Assembly: GCA_945952105.1 (NCBI GenBank)
Contig: CAMFGZ010000026.1
Span: 1-64,000 of the forward strand
Length of the DNA: 64,000 nucleotides
Origin: an uncultured Rhodospirillaceae bacterium
GTDB taxonomy: Bacteria; Pseudomonadota; Alphaproteobacteria; Reyranellales; Reyranellaceae
Direction of reading: 5' to 3'
A model generated the notes under the pieces. The model saw nothing but the letters and a program-made list of their open reading frames with translations, was not told the DNA's origin and did not search any database. A program made the position numbers and the translations under genes. This document shows positions 15,845-25,274 of this stretch, piece by piece; position 1 is the stretch's first letter; every line of letters starts with the position of its first letter.

Positions 15845-17440
15845 TTAAACCGGCCCTTTCAGAATATCCGCCATCTTCTCGCCGACCATGATCGATGGGG
15901 CGTTGGTGTTGCCGGAGGGCATGGTCGGGAAGATTGAGGCGTCGGCGATGCGCAGGCCCTGGATGCCGTGCACGCGCAGTTTGTCGTCGACCACGGTTTT
16001 CTGGCCCTCGGGGCCCATGCGGCAGGTGCCGATCGGGTGATAGGCGGTCTGCGAGTTGTTGCGGATCCAGGTCAGGATCTCCTCGTCGGACTGCACCGAG
16101 GGACCCGGCGAGAATTCCTGGTCACGGTAGGGATCCATCGGCTTGGCATCGACAATCCGGCGCATCATGCGGAAGCCGGCGGTCATCGCGTCCTGGTCGA
16201 TCTTGTCGGCAAGGAAGTTGAAGCGGATCGCCGGGTGCGCCTTGGGATCGGCCGAGCGGATGTGGATCGAACCCAGGCTCTCGGGGCGGAGCTGGTAGCA
16301 GGCGATCGTCATCGACGGGAAGTCCTGCAGCTTGCGGGTCTTCGGGTCCTTGATCGAGTAGGGCACGAGATGCATCTGCACGTCGGGCGTCTCAAGCTCG
16401 GGGCGCGTCTTCAGGAAGCCCAGTAGAGGCGCCGAAGGGAGGCTCATGAAGCCGCCGCCGGTGGCAAGGTACTTCATCATCTGGGTCACGGCGCCCAGGC
16501 CGCGCGCCATGTGATTGTACGAGACGTTGGCCACCTTCAGGCGCCAGATGATGCGGGCGTTGATGTGGTCGCGGAAGTTCTCGCCCACCGCCTTCAGCTC
16601 GTGTTTCACCTCGATGCCGTGCTTTTTCAGGAGCTCCGGCTGGCCGATGCCGGAGAGTTCGAGGATCTGCGGGCTGGCGACGCCGCCGGCCGACAGGATC
16701 GTCTCCGTCGCCTTGGCCTGGACGGTCTTGCCATCCTTCTCGTACTCGACGCCTATGCAGCGCTTGCCTTCCAGCAGGACGCGCAGCGTATGGGCGTTGG
16801 TGACGACGTGCAGGTTGGGCCGCTTCATCGCCGGCTCGATATAGCAGTGCGCAACGCTCATGCGCCGCCCCTTGTAGATCGAGGTCTGCGTCTTCACGAC
16901 GCCTTCCTGGTCCTCGCTGTTGTAGTCCGGATTGGTCTTGAAGCCGGCGGCCTTGGACGCCTCGAACAGCGCATCGTAGAGCGGGTTCTGGTCGGGCACG
17001 GTCGAGACCTTGAGCGGTCCTGATGTGCCGCGGCCGTTCGAGCCGTCGCCATCGACGAAGTTCTCCATGCGGGTGAAGAGCGGAGCGACGTCGCGCCAGC
17101 TCCAGCCGCGGCAGCCCATCTGGGCCCAGGTGTCGAAGTCGAGCGGCTGGCCGCGCACCCAGACCAGGCCGTTGATCGAGCTCGATCCGCCCAGGACCTT
17201 GCCACGCGGCACCGGGATGACGCGGTTGGCGGTATTGGGCTCCGGCTCGGACTGGTAGAGCCAGTTGGCGGCGGGATTGTCGATCAGCAGGCCGAAGGAA
17301 AGCGGCATGCGGGAGTAGGGGTGGCTGGCCGCGCCGGCCTCCAGCAGGAGCACCTTGTTGGTCGGTACCTCCGTGAGCCGCGCCGCCAGCGCGCCACCCG
17401 CCGAACCGGCGCCAACGATGATGTAGTCGTACTCGGCCAT
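15845..17440 (-). CDS. GMC family FAD-dependent oxidoreductase (choline/alcohol dehydrogenase-like)
   Basis: A 531-residue flavoprotein. The N-terminal Rossmann motif VGAGSAG is at residues 9-15, GMC signature 1 (RGKVLGGSSSINGLVWVRG) follows near residue 90, and the C-terminal catalytic region TAYHPIGTCRMG and the closing SGNTNAPSIMVGEKMAD are intact. These enzymes oxidise choline, alcohols or polyethylene glycol; the substrate is not deducible. I chose ATG 17440 because it starts immediately before the FAD motif and has GGGGAA upstream. A paralogue lies at 51803-53407. Confidence 0.9.
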   Translation of the reverse strand: MAEYDYIIVGAGSAGGALAARLTEVPTNKVLLLEAGAASHPYSRMPLSFGLLIDNPAANWLYQSEPEPNTANRVIPVPRGKVLGGSSSINGLVWVRGQPLDFDTWAQMGCRGWSWRDVAPLFTRMENFVDGDGSNGRGTSGPLKVSTVPDQNPLYDALFEASKAAGFKTNPDYNSEDQEGVVKTQTSIYKGRRMSVAHCYIEPAMKRPNLHVVTNAHTLRVLLEGKRCIGVEYEKDGKTVQAKATETILSAGGVASPQILELSGIGQPELLKKHGIEVKHELKAVGENFRDHINARIIWRLKVANVSYNHMARGLGAVTQMMKYLATGGGFMSLPSAPLLGFLKTRPELETPDVQMHLVPYSIKDPKTRKLQDFPSMTIACYQLRPESLGSIHIRSADPKAHPAIRFNFLADKIDQDAMTAGFRMMRRIVDAKPMDPYRDQEFSPGPSVQSDEEILTWIRNNSQTAYHPIGTCRMGPEGQKTVVDDKLRVHGIQGLRIADASIFPTMPSGNTNAPSIMVGEKMADILKGPV

Positions 17441-17602
17441 TTCCCCAGATCCTTGCGTATTGTCGTCATGCAACCCTAGCGCACCGCCATGCAGATAGCA
17501 GGGGCAATCTCGCCTCGACAGGTCTGCGGCCTCATGTTCCGATGAGCAGGCGCCGAAGCTGGGGAGCAAGGCGTCTCACAGCCGGGTGGAAGTACGACCA
17601 AG

Positions 17603-20600
17603 ATGCTGGGTTTGGTCCGGGTCGCGCTCAAACGACCCTATACGTTTGTCGTCATGGCGTTGTTGATCCTGATCGTGGGGCCGTTGGCGGCCCTTCGGAC
17701 GCCCGTCGACATCTTCCCCGAGATCAAGATTCCCGTCATCGCCGTCGTCTGGCAGTACACCGGCCTGCCGCCCGACCAGATGTCGGGCCGCGTGATGCTG
17801 AACTTCCAGCGTTCGCTCACCACCACCGTCAACGACATCGAGCATATCGAGGGCACGTCCTACACCGGCGTCGGCATCGTGAAGGTCTTCTTCCAGCCAG
17901 GCGTCGACATCAGCATCGCCAATGCGCAGGTCACGGCGATCGCCCAGACCGTGCTGCGGCAGATGCCGCCCAACATCACGCCGCCGCTGATCCTGAATTA
18001 CAACGCCGCCACCGTGCCGATCATCCAGCTCGCGCTGGCCGGCAAGGGTGTTTCAGAACAGGCGGTGTTCGATCTTGCCATCAACACCGTACGCACGCCG
18101 CTGGTCACGGTGCCGGGCGCGGCCATTCCGTTTCCCTTCGGCGGCAAGTTCCGGCAGATCCAGATCGACCTCGACCCCGCGGCGCTGCAGGCGCGCGGCC
18201 TGTCGGCGGCCGACGTGGCCAATGCGCTGGCTGCCCAGAATCTGCTGACGCCGGTCGGTACCCAGAAGATCGGCGGTCATGAGTACGCGATCCAGCTCAA
18301 CAACGCGCCGGCCGATTTCAATGCGCTGGCCGACATCCCGGTGTTCGCGGCCAACGGTACCGTGGTCTACCTGCGCGACGTGGCCCAGGTGCGCGACGGC
18401 AACCCGCCGCAGCAGAACATCGTGCATGTCGATGGCGGCCGGTCGGTGCTGCTGGCCGTGCTCAAGAACGGGACGACGTCGACGCTGGCGATCATTGCGG
18501 GCATCAAGGAGCGGGTGGCGGATCTCAAGCGCGTGCTGCCCGAGAACGTGTCGCTGGAGATCCTGGGCGACCAATCGCTTTTCGTCGAGGGCGCCGTGTC
18601 CGGGGTGGCGCACGAAGCTGTGCTGGCTGCGGTGCTGACGAGCCTGATGATCCTGCTCTTCCTGGGGAGCTGGCGCTCGACGGTGATCATCGCGATCTCG
18701 ATTCCGCTCGCCATACTGGGCTCGATCGCGCTGCTGGCCGCGTTCGGTGAGACGCTCAACATAATGACCCTGGGCGGCCTGGCGCTGGCGGTCGGCATCC
18801 TGGTCGACGACGCCACGGTGACGATCGAGAACATCAACTGGCACCTGGAGCAGGGCAAGGACGTCGAGACCGCGATCATGGACGGAGCCCGCCAGATCGT
18901 GACACCTGCCTTCGTGTCGCTGCTGTGCATCTGCATCGTGTTCGTGCCGATGTTCTTCCTCGAGGGTGTGGCGCGATTCCTGTTCGTGCCAATGGCCATG
19001 GCGGTGATGTTCGCGATGGTCTGCTCGTTCATCCTGTCGCGCACGCTGGTGCCGACGATGGCGAACTACCTGCTGAAGCCGCACGCCGTGCATGGGCATG
19101 GGGAAGTGCCACCGACGTCGCGCAATCCACTGGTGCGGTTCCAGCGGGGCTTCGAGGTTCAGTTCGAGAAGCTGCGCGCCGTCTATCACGACCTGTTGGG
19201 CCTCGCGCTCGCACGCCGTCCGCTGTTCATCCTCTGCTTCATGGCTTTCGTGCTGGGGTCATTCGCGCTGGTGCCGTTCCTCGGGCGCAATTTCTTCCCG
19301 ACCGTCGATTCCGGCCAGATCCTGATGCACGTGCGCGCGCCCATCGGCACCCGCGTCGAGGAGACCGCGAACAGGTTCGTGGCCATCCAGAAGGCGATCA
19401 GGACCGTCATCCCGCCGAGCCAGATCGCGACGATGGCCGACAATGTCGGCATGCCGGTCAGCGGCATCAACATGACCTACAACAACACCGGCACGATCGG
19501 CCCGCAGGATGGCGACATCCAGATCAAGCTGACGCCGGACCATCGGCCGACCGCTGAGTACGTGGCCGAACTGCGCCGGCGCCTGCCGGAACTTTTCCCC
19601 GGCTTCACCTTCTCGTTCCTGCCCGCCGACATCATCAGCCAGATCCTGAACTTCGGCGCCCCATCGCCGATCGACGTGCAGGTCCGCACGTCGGACGTCA
19701 ATGCAGGCTTCGAGCATGCCAACAGGCTGCTGGCACGCATCCGCCAGATTCCCGGCGTGGTCGATGCGCGCATCCAGCAGTCGCGCGGCGCCCCGGTGTT
19801 CGGCGTCGACATCGACCGTTCGCGCGCGCAGACCGTGGGCCTCACGACCCGCGACGTCACCAACTCGCTGGTCGTCAATCTCGCCGGCTCCAGCCAGGTC
19901 GCGCCGACCTACTGGCTCAATCCGGCCAACGGCGTGACCTACAACATCGTGATGCAGACACCACAGTACCGGCTGGATTCGCTGGCCTCGCTCAGCAACC
20001 TGCCGATCATGGCGCCGGCCGCGTCGCAGCTTCAGGTTCTGGGCGGTATCGCCGACATCAAGCGCTCCTCGGCCAATGCCGTCGTCTCGCAGTACGACCT
20101 GCAGGGGATGGTCCAGGTCTATGCCGGTGTGCAGGGCAGGGACCTAGGCGCCGTGGCCGCCGACGTGCGTGCCGTCGTGGCCGAACTGGCGCCGCTCCAG
20201 TCGCCGCGCATCCGCTCGATCAAGGTGCAGGGCCAGGTGAAGACGATGGAGTCCGCCTTCTCGGGCCTGCTGTTCGGCCTGCTGGGCGCGGTCGTCCTGA
20301 TCTACCTGCTGATCGTCGTGAACTTCCAGTCGTGGAGCGATCCGTTCGTCATCATCACCGCGCTGCCGGCGGCACTGGCGGGTATCGTGTGGATGCTGTT
20401 CGCCACGGGCACCACGCTCTCGGTGCCGGCCCTGACCGGCGCAATCATGTGCATGGGCGTGGCGACAGCCAACTCGGTGCTGGTGATCTCGTTTGCCCGC
20501 GAGCGTCTGGCCGAACTGGGCGACGCGACGGCGGCGGCCCTCGATGCTGGCTTCGTCCGCTTCCGTCCCGTCATCATGACGGCGCTGGCCATGATCATCG

Positions 20601-20803
20601 GCATGGCGCCGATGGCGCTGGGCATGGGCGAGGGCGGCGAGCAGAACGCGCCACTCGGCCGGGCGGTCATCGGCGGCCTCATTTTTGCTACCATCGCCAC
20701 GTTGATCTTCGTTCCCGTGGTCTTCAGCGTCGTCCATCGCAATCACGGCAAGGCGGCCACCAAAGCGTCCGCCACCGTACCCGGAGCGCCTCATGTCGCC
20801 TGA
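17603..20803 (+). CDS. RND family efflux transporter permease (AcrB/MdtB-type)
   Basis: A 1066-residue inner-membrane proton-drug antiporter with the duplicated RND topology: 12 membrane spans and two large periplasmic loops. The N-terminus RVALKRPYTFVVMALLILIVGPLAAL is the first span. The fourth span keeps the paired aspartates in LAVGILVDDATVTIENI that relay protons. The second half repeats the pattern (ITALPAALAGIVWMLFATGT). The adaptor gene overlaps its 3' end by 11 bases, the reverse of the common adaptor-first order. No outer-membrane TolC-like gene is nearby. Substrates are unknown. Confidence 0.93.
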   Translation: MLGLVRVALKRPYTFVVMALLILIVGPLAALRTPVDIFPEIKIPVIAVVWQYTGLPPDQMSGRVMLNFQRSLTTTVNDIEHIEGTSYTGVGIVKVFFQPGVDISIANAQVTAIAQTVLRQMPPNITPPLILNYNAATVPIIQLALAGKGVSEQAVFDLAINTVRTPLVTVPGAAIPFPFGGKFRQIQIDLDPAALQARGLSAADVANALAAQNLLTPVGTQKIGGHEYAIQLNNAPADFNALADIPVFAANGTVVYLRDVAQVRDGNPPQQNIVHVDGGRSVLLAVLKNGTTSTLAIIAGIKERVADLKRVLPENVSLEILGDQSLFVEGAVSGVAHEAVLAAVLTSLMILLFLGSWRSTVIIAISIPLAILGSIALLAAFGETLNIMTLGGLALAVGILVDDATVTIENINWHLEQGKDVETAIMDGARQIVTPAFVSLLCICIVFVPMFFLEGVARFLFVPMAMAVMFAMVCSFILSRTLVPTMANYLLKPHAVHGHGEVPPTSRNPLVRFQRGFEVQFEKLRAVYHDLLGLALARRPLFILCFMAFVLGSFALVPFLGRNFFPTVDSGQILMHVRAPIGTRVEETANRFVAIQKAIRTVIPPSQIATMADNVGMPVSGINMTYNNTGTIGPQDGDIQIKLTPDHRPTAEYVAELRRRLPELFPGFTFSFLPADIISQILNFGAPSPIDVQVRTSDVNAGFEHANRLLARIRQIPGVVDARIQQSRGAPVFGVDIDRSRAQTVGLTTRDVTNSLVVNLAGSSQVAPTYWLNPANGVTYNIVMQTPQYRLDSLASLSNLPIMAPAASQLQVLGGIADIKRSSANAVVSQYDLQGMVQVYAGVQGRDLGAVAADVRAVVAELAPLQSPRIRSIKVQGQVKTMESAFSGLLFGLLGAVVLIYLLIVVNFQSWSDPFVIITALPAALAGIVWMLFATGTTLSVPALTGAIMCMGVATANSVLVISFARERLAELGDATAAALDAGFVRFRPVIMTALAMIIGMAPMALGMGEGGEQNAPLGRAVIGGLIFATIATLIFVPVVFSVVHRNHGKAATKASATVPGAPHVA

Positions 20804-21974
20804 AACCCCTGCCGCAGCCCCCAAGCCCCGTTCCCGGCGCGGGCTCGCGTTGTTCGGCTTCGCGGCGGCCCTCGGTCTCGCCGCCGTCGTGGCCAATGGC
20901 ATCTGGAGCCGGCAGGCCAGCGAAGCCAAGTTGAAGGAATGGACCGACGTCCAGGCCGTGTCGACGGTCAGCGTCATCAACCCGTCGACCGGCGCCAACA
21001 AGACCTCGCTCGACCTGCCGGGTCGGCTCGAAGCCTATTCCCGCGCGCCGATCTACGCCCGGGTCGGCGGCTTCCTGAAGGCTTACTATGTCGATATCGG
21101 TGCGCCCGTGAAGGCAGGCCAGCTTCTCGCCGAGATCGAGGCGCCCGACCTCGACCAGCAGCTCCTGCAGGCCAAGGCCTCGCTCGCCAGCGCCCAGGCG
21201 GCCGAGCAACTGGCGACGGTGACGGCCGGTCGCTGGCAGCAGTTGGGCGGGGCAAACACCGTGTCGCGCCAGACCGTCGACGAGAAGACCGGCGACCTCA
21301 CGGTGAAGCAGGCGCTCACCAAGGCGGCGCAGGCCGCCGTCGACCGGTTGGAGGTTCTCTCCGCCTTCAAGCGCATCACCGCGCCGTTCGACGGGATCGT
21401 GACGGCCCGCAACACCGACGTCGGCGCACTGATCAACGCAGAGTCGAGTTCGGGGCTGGCGCTGTTCATCATTGCCGACGTCGACAAGCTGCGCCTGAAC
21501 GTCAGCGTCCCGCAGAATTTCGTGCCGGCCGTGAAGCTGAAGACGAACGTCCAGATCACGGTCCCGGAATATCCCGGCAAGGTCTACGAGGGTGTCGTCG
21601 AGGCGTCTGCCCGCGCCGTCGATGCGCAGACCGGCACGACGCGCATGCAGGTCGTGGTCGACAATGCCCGCGGGGAGTTGATGCCCGGCGCCTTCGCCAA
21701 TACCCGGATCGAGCTGCCGTCCAGCATGCAGTCGCTCGCCGTGCCCTCGGGCGCGCTGATCTTCGATCAGAAGGGCCTGCGGGTCGCAACGGTCGACGCC
21801 AACGGCAAGGTCGTGTTGAAGCCGGTCACGATCGCCCGCGACCTCGGCCAGATCGTCGAGATCGGCAGCGGCCTCGCGGCCGAGGACAAGGTCATCGAGA
21901 GTCCGCCGGACGGCCTGTCCAACGGCGATCCTGTCCGCGTCGTCGATACCGCCAAGCCTGCCGCCGTGCGATAA
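20793..21974 (+). CDS. RND efflux periplasmic adaptor subunit (HlyD/AcrA-like)
   Basis: A 393-residue membrane-fusion protein. An uncleaved N-terminal anchor (GLALFGFAAALGLAAVVANGIW) leads to a lipoyl-like segment (PIYARVGGFLKAYYVDIGAPVKAGQLLAEIEAPDLD), an alpha-helical hairpin, and a beta-barrel region with RITAPFDGIVTARNTDVGALI. It bridges the RND permease to an outer-membrane channel. Its start lies inside the end of the permease gene, so the two are coupled. The complex should be tripartite, with the outer-membrane partner encoded elsewhere. Confidence 0.9.
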   Translation: MSPETPAAAPKPRSRRGLALFGFAAALGLAAVVANGIWSRQASEAKLKEWTDVQAVSTVSVINPSTGANKTSLDLPGRLEAYSRAPIYARVGGFLKAYYVDIGAPVKAGQLLAEIEAPDLDQQLLQAKASLASAQAAEQLATVTAGRWQQLGGANTVSRQTVDEKTGDLTVKQALTKAAQAAVDRLEVLSAFKRITAPFDGIVTARNTDVGALINAESSSGLALFIIADVDKLRLNVSVPQNFVPAVKLKTNVQITVPEYPGKVYEGVVEASARAVDAQTGTTRMQVVVDNARGELMPGAFANTRIELPSSMQSLAVPSGALIFDQKGLRVATVDANGKVVLKPVTIARDLGQIVEIGSGLAAEDKVIESPPDGLSNGDPVRVVDTAKPAAVR

Positions 21975-22007
21975 CGGCTCTCCGCCACGGGGGCGGTGGA
22001 GACGGCG

Positions 22008-23108
22008 ATGATCGAGACGGAGAAGGGCAAGGCCGAGGTCACGCGGTTCACGATCGACCTTGCAATCCGCCTCGGCCTGATCGCCACCATCATCTATGTG
22101 AGCCTTCTCCTGCTGAGGCCGGTCGCGGCTCTGATGCTCTGGGCCGTCATACTGTCGGTTGCCGTCTACCCGCTTTTCAATTTGCTCCGCCATCGCCTGC
22201 ACGTGCGCGATGGAATTGCGGCGTCGCTGCTTTCTCTCCTGCTGCTGATTCTCTTGCTGACGCCGGTCGTCGTACTGGCAGGCTCCGCCATCGAAAGCCT
22301 GGACGACTATGCGCGGCTGCTGCTGCGCGGCGGCCATGTCGTGCCGCCGCCGCCGGAGTCGGTGCGGGACTGGCCCATGATCGGCGCACGCGTCTATGAC
22401 TTCTGGCTGAACGCCTCGAACGACCTGCGCGCGCTGCTCGGCGCCCATGTGGAGCAGCTCACCTCAGCCGGGCGCTGGATCGGCCGTATCGCGGCGGGCG
22501 TGTTCCTGGAAGTGCTGCAGTTCGCGGGCGCCATCATCGTGGCAGGTATCCTGCTGGCCTATTCGGACGAGCTGGCCGGCACGCTGCGCGACCTCGCGGC
22601 GCGGGTTGCCGACAAGCGCGGCCGGCACTTCATCGAGATCGCCGGGTCGACGATCCGGAACGTCTCGCAGGGCGTCATCGGCATCGCGCTGCTCCAGTCC
22701 GCCTTGCTGGGCATCGGCATGCTGGTGGCGGACGTGCCCTTCGCGGGCGCCATCACCTTCGTCTGCCTGGTGCTGGCGATCGTCCAGGTGGGACCCAACA
22801 TCATCATGATTCCGGTGGTCATCTGGGCTTGGATCTACCTTCCGGCTCTCCATGCCGGTCTCTTCACCGTCTACACGGCGCCGCTGCTGCTGCTCGACAA
22901 CGTGTTGCGCCCCATCCTGATGGCGCGGGGACTGCCGACGCCCATGGCCGTGATCCTGGCCGGCGTGATATGCGGCACCCTGGCGGGCGGCCTGATCGGC
23001 CTGTTCGTCGGCCCGGTGGTGCTTTCGGTCTTCTACGACCTGCTGGTCGCGTGGATCGCGTCCGGCCGGAAGATCGACGATGTCGACCTTCCGGCCCAGG
23101 CTCCCTGA
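22008..23108 (+). CDS. AI-2E family (PerM/UPF0118) transporter
   Basis: A roughly 366-residue polytopic membrane protein of the AI-2 exporter/PerM superfamily. It has N-terminal spans (LGLIATIIYVSLLLLRPVAAL), a long soluble stretch, and the C-terminal block VCLVLAIVQVGPNIIMIPVVIW followed by VLRPILMARGLPTPMAVILAGVICGTLAGGLIGLFVGPV, which is the family signature. Members export AI-2, act in Na+/H+ antiport, or are uncharacterised. I prefer the ATG at 22008 because GGTGGAG sits 7 bases upstream; a GTG at 21996 is the alternative. It follows the RND adaptor gene by 33 bases and may be in the same operon. Confidence 0.85.
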   Translation: MIETEKGKAEVTRFTIDLAIRLGLIATIIYVSLLLLRPVAALMLWAVILSVAVYPLFNLLRHRLHVRDGIAASLLSLLLLILLLTPVVVLAGSAIESLDDYARLLLRGGHVVPPPPESVRDWPMIGARVYDFWLNASNDLRALLGAHVEQLTSAGRWIGRIAAGVFLEVLQFAGAIIVAGILLAYSDELAGTLRDLAARVADKRGRHFIEIAGSTIRNVSQGVIGIALLQSALLGIGMLVADVPFAGAITFVCLVLAIVQVGPNIIMIPVVIWAWIYLPALHAGLFTVYTAPLLLLDNVLRPILMARGLPTPMAVILAGVICGTLAGGLIGLFVGPVVLSVFYDLLVAWIASGRKIDDVDLPAQAP

Positions 23109-23231
23109 CTACTTCTTCTTTGGGCGGATCGCGTCACACTCCTCGCTGGTCCAGTCGAGAATCGCAGAGGTGTTGGTGCCGCCACCGGTGGAGAGGATAC
23201 GCTTGCCCTAGAGCAGGTCGGGTTGAAACAC
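23109..23231 (-). pseudogene. Decayed 5' fragment of a dienoyl-CoA-reductase-type SDR gene
   Basis: Reading leftward, a GGAG ribosome site (23241-23238) is followed after 6 bases by a GTG and the residues VFQPDLL, then a TAG (23210-23208). In the same frame come GKRILSTGGGTNTS and an unrelated tail ending at TAG 23109. The string closely resembles the start of DECR/PECR-like SDR proteins (xFxPDLLxGKRILVTGGGTGLG). It therefore looks like a truncated gene with a nonsense mutation and a lost Rossmann loop. It lies between the AI-2E permease stop and the CoA-transferase stop, immediately downstream of the latter. Confidence 0.6.
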
Positions 23232-23240
23232 CGTCTGCTC

Positions 23241-24446
23241 CTACTTCTTGATCTCGGTGAGGGCGACGCCGGAGGCGACGAGCTTGTCGATCTCGGTGGT
23301 GGAGTAGCCGGCCTCGGCCAGAACGGCCCTGGTGTCGGTGCCGAACTTCTTCGGTTTGGTGCGTGCCTCGGGCGGGGTGCGTGACAGCTTCACGGGGTTG
23401 CCGACGTTCCGCCAGCCGTCCTTCTCCCACACCATGCCGCGATGCTTCGTGTGCGGCGCTTCCATGACGTCGGAGACTTCCAGCACGGCGGCGGAGGGCA
23501 CGCCGCCCTTCATCAGCTCCTGCGAGAACTCGTTGGCGTCGCGGTCCTTCAGCAGTTCGCGCAGCTCGGCCTCGAGCTCGGCGCGATGGGCGACGCGGTC
23601 CTTGTTGGTCCTGAACCGCGGATCGCTCGCCAGCTCGGGCTTGCCCAGCATCTGCGTCAGCTTGCGGAACTGCCCGTCGTTGCCGGCGCCGACCACGATG
23701 TTGCGCGTCTTGGTCGGGAAGTTGGAGTAGGGCACGAGGCTCGCATGGCTGTTGCCGACCAGCTTCGGCTTGAGGCCCGCCATGAAGTAGTTCGGCGCAT
23801 GCGGCTGGTGGAGCGCGATGGCGCTGTCGTAGAGCGTCGCGTCGACGAACTGGCCCTTGCCGGAACGGTTGCGTTCGTAAAGCGCCATCATGATGCCGAT
23901 CGTGGCGTTCATGCCGGTCGAGAGATCGACCACCGGCACGCCGATCCGGACCTGTCCGCCCTCGGGCGAGCCGTTCACGGAAACGAGGCCGGCCGAGGCC
24001 TGCACCATGGCGTCATAGCCCGGGAAGCCGCCCAGCGGCCCGTCCGCGCCGAAGCCCGAGACGCGGGCATGAACCAGCCGCGGATACTTCGCGGCCAGGA
24101 CGTCGTGGTAGCCGATGCCCCACTTCTCCATGGTACCGGTCTTGAAGTTGTCGATCAGCACGTCGGCGGTCTCGAGCAGCTTGAGCAGGACTTCCCGGCC
24201 CTCCGGCTTGGAAAGGTCGAGCGCGATGGTGCGCTTGTTGCGATTGATGCCGGCGAAGTAGGCCGAGATGCCCTCGGCGTCGAACGGAGGGCCCCAGGTG
24301 CGGGTTTCGTCGCCCTGCGGCGGTTCGACCTTGATCACGTCGGCGCCGTGGTCGGCCAGCATCTGGCCGCAATAGGGGCCTCCCAGCACGCGCGACAGGT
24401 CGATCACTTTCAGGCCCTCGAGAGCGCCCCCGCTTGCCACCGGCAT
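23241..24446 (-). CDS. CaiB/BaiF family (class III) CoA-transferase
   Basis: A 401-residue enzyme that moves CoA between carboxylic acids through an aspartyl intermediate. The opening LEGLKVIDLSRVLGGPYCGQMLADHGADVIKVE is typical. The conserved Asp expected to be acylated lies in TLYDSAIAL at residue 207. ETRTWGPPF and AGINRNKRTIALDL are also family blocks. It reads leftward, divergent from the dienelactone hydrolase gene, with a 74-base gap. Downstream on its strand lies only the SDR remnant, so it may once have been first in a longer operon. Substrate unknown. Confidence 0.9.
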   Translation of the reverse strand: MPVASGGALEGLKVIDLSRVLGGPYCGQMLADHGADVIKVEPPQGDETRTWGPPFDAEGISAYFAGINRNKRTIALDLSKPEGREVLLKLLETADVLIDNFKTGTMEKWGIGYHDVLAAKYPRLVHARVSGFGADGPLGGFPGYDAMVQASAGLVSVNGSPEGGQVRIGVPVVDLSTGMNATIGIMMALYERNRSGKGQFVDATLYDSAIALHQPHAPNYFMAGLKPKLVGNSHASLVPYSNFPTKTRNIVVGAGNDGQFRKLTQMLGKPELASDPRFRTNKDRVAHRAELEAELRELLKDRDANEFSQELMKGGVPSAAVLEVSDVMEAPHTKHRGMVWEKDGWRNVGNPVKLSRTPPEARTKPKKFGTDTRAVLAEAGYSTTEIDKLVASGVALTEIKK

Positions 24447-24520
24447 TTCGTTCCACTCCTCGAATTCAGACAGGAGGCGGGGTTATAGACCATGGGGCTG
24501 GGCCCCGGTACCGTCAGTCC

Positions 24521-25264
24521 ATGATCGAACGCGAGCTTGATATCGCCACGCAAGATGGCGCCATGAACACCTACACCGTGCGGCCCGACGATGGCGGGCC
24601 GCTGCCGGTGGTCATCATGCTGATGGACGCCCCCGGCGTGCGGGAGGGATTGCGCGAAATCTGCCGGCGGATTGCGCAGTCCGGCTACTACGTACTGCTG
24701 CCCAATCTCTATTACCGCTCGACGCGCGAATTCGTCTGCGGTCCGACGCGGAACCATCCCGACGGCGAGGCCAACCTGAAGCGCATGTTCGGCCTGATGG
24801 AGACGCTCTCCAACGCCAGGGTCGCGGCGGACGCCGGCGCGGTGCTCGACGTGCTGCCGACCCTGCCCGATGCGAAGTCCGGAAAGGTAGGGCTGGTCGG
24901 CTACTGCATGAGCGGCGCCTTCGTCACGGCGGCGGCGGCGAAGCACCCCGACCGGATCGGCTGCTTCGCCTCCTACTACGGAACACGCCTGATCACCGAC
25001 AAGCCCGACTCGCCCCACCTGATGCTGGGCGACATCACCGCCGAGGGCTACTACGCCTTCGCCGAGCACGACACCTACGTGCCGCTGCCGGACGTCGCGA
25101 AGTTCGAAAGATTGCTGGCCTCCGCGCCGTTCCCGTCGAGAGTCGAGACCGAGGCCGGTACGCATCACGGCTACGCCTTCTCCGACCGCGGCAACCTGCA
25201 CGAGGCCGCGCGCGAGAAGCACTACGAGCGCATGCTGGCGCTCTATCGCCGGCACCTGGGCTAG
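24521..25264 (+). CDS. Dienelactone hydrolase family protein
   Basis: A 247-residue alpha/beta hydrolase of the dienelactone hydrolase family. The nucleophile is a cysteine, Cys129 in GYCMSG, with Asp184 in AEHDTYVP and a histidine at 215/216 in THHGY, matching the Cys-Asp-His triad of ClcD/TfdE. Classic members hydrolyse dienelactone to maleylacetate in chloro-aromatic degradation; others act on different esters. The next gene, 10 bases downstream, is maleylacetate-reductase-like, so the two could carry out consecutive steps. ATG 24521 is chosen because earlier in-frame codons overlap the divergent gene. Confidence 0.87.
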   Translation: MIERELDIATQDGAMNTYTVRPDDGGPLPVVIMLMDAPGVREGLREICRRIAQSGYYVLLPNLYYRSTREFVCGPTRNHPDGEANLKRMFGLMETLSNARVAADAGAVLDVLPTLPDAKSGKVGLVGYCMSGAFVTAAAAKHPDRIGCFASYYGTRLITDKPDSPHLMLGDITAEGYYAFAEHDTYVPLPDVAKFERLLASAPFPSRVETEAGTHHGYAFSDRGNLHEAAREKHYERMLALYRRHLG

Positions 25265-25274
25265 GGGAAGCGAC

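Noticed and set aside
23134..23430. Short leftward frame spanning the SDR remnant and the CoA-transferase end
   Set aside because: It is a different frame from both the remnant and the CoA-transferase; arginine-rich shadow.
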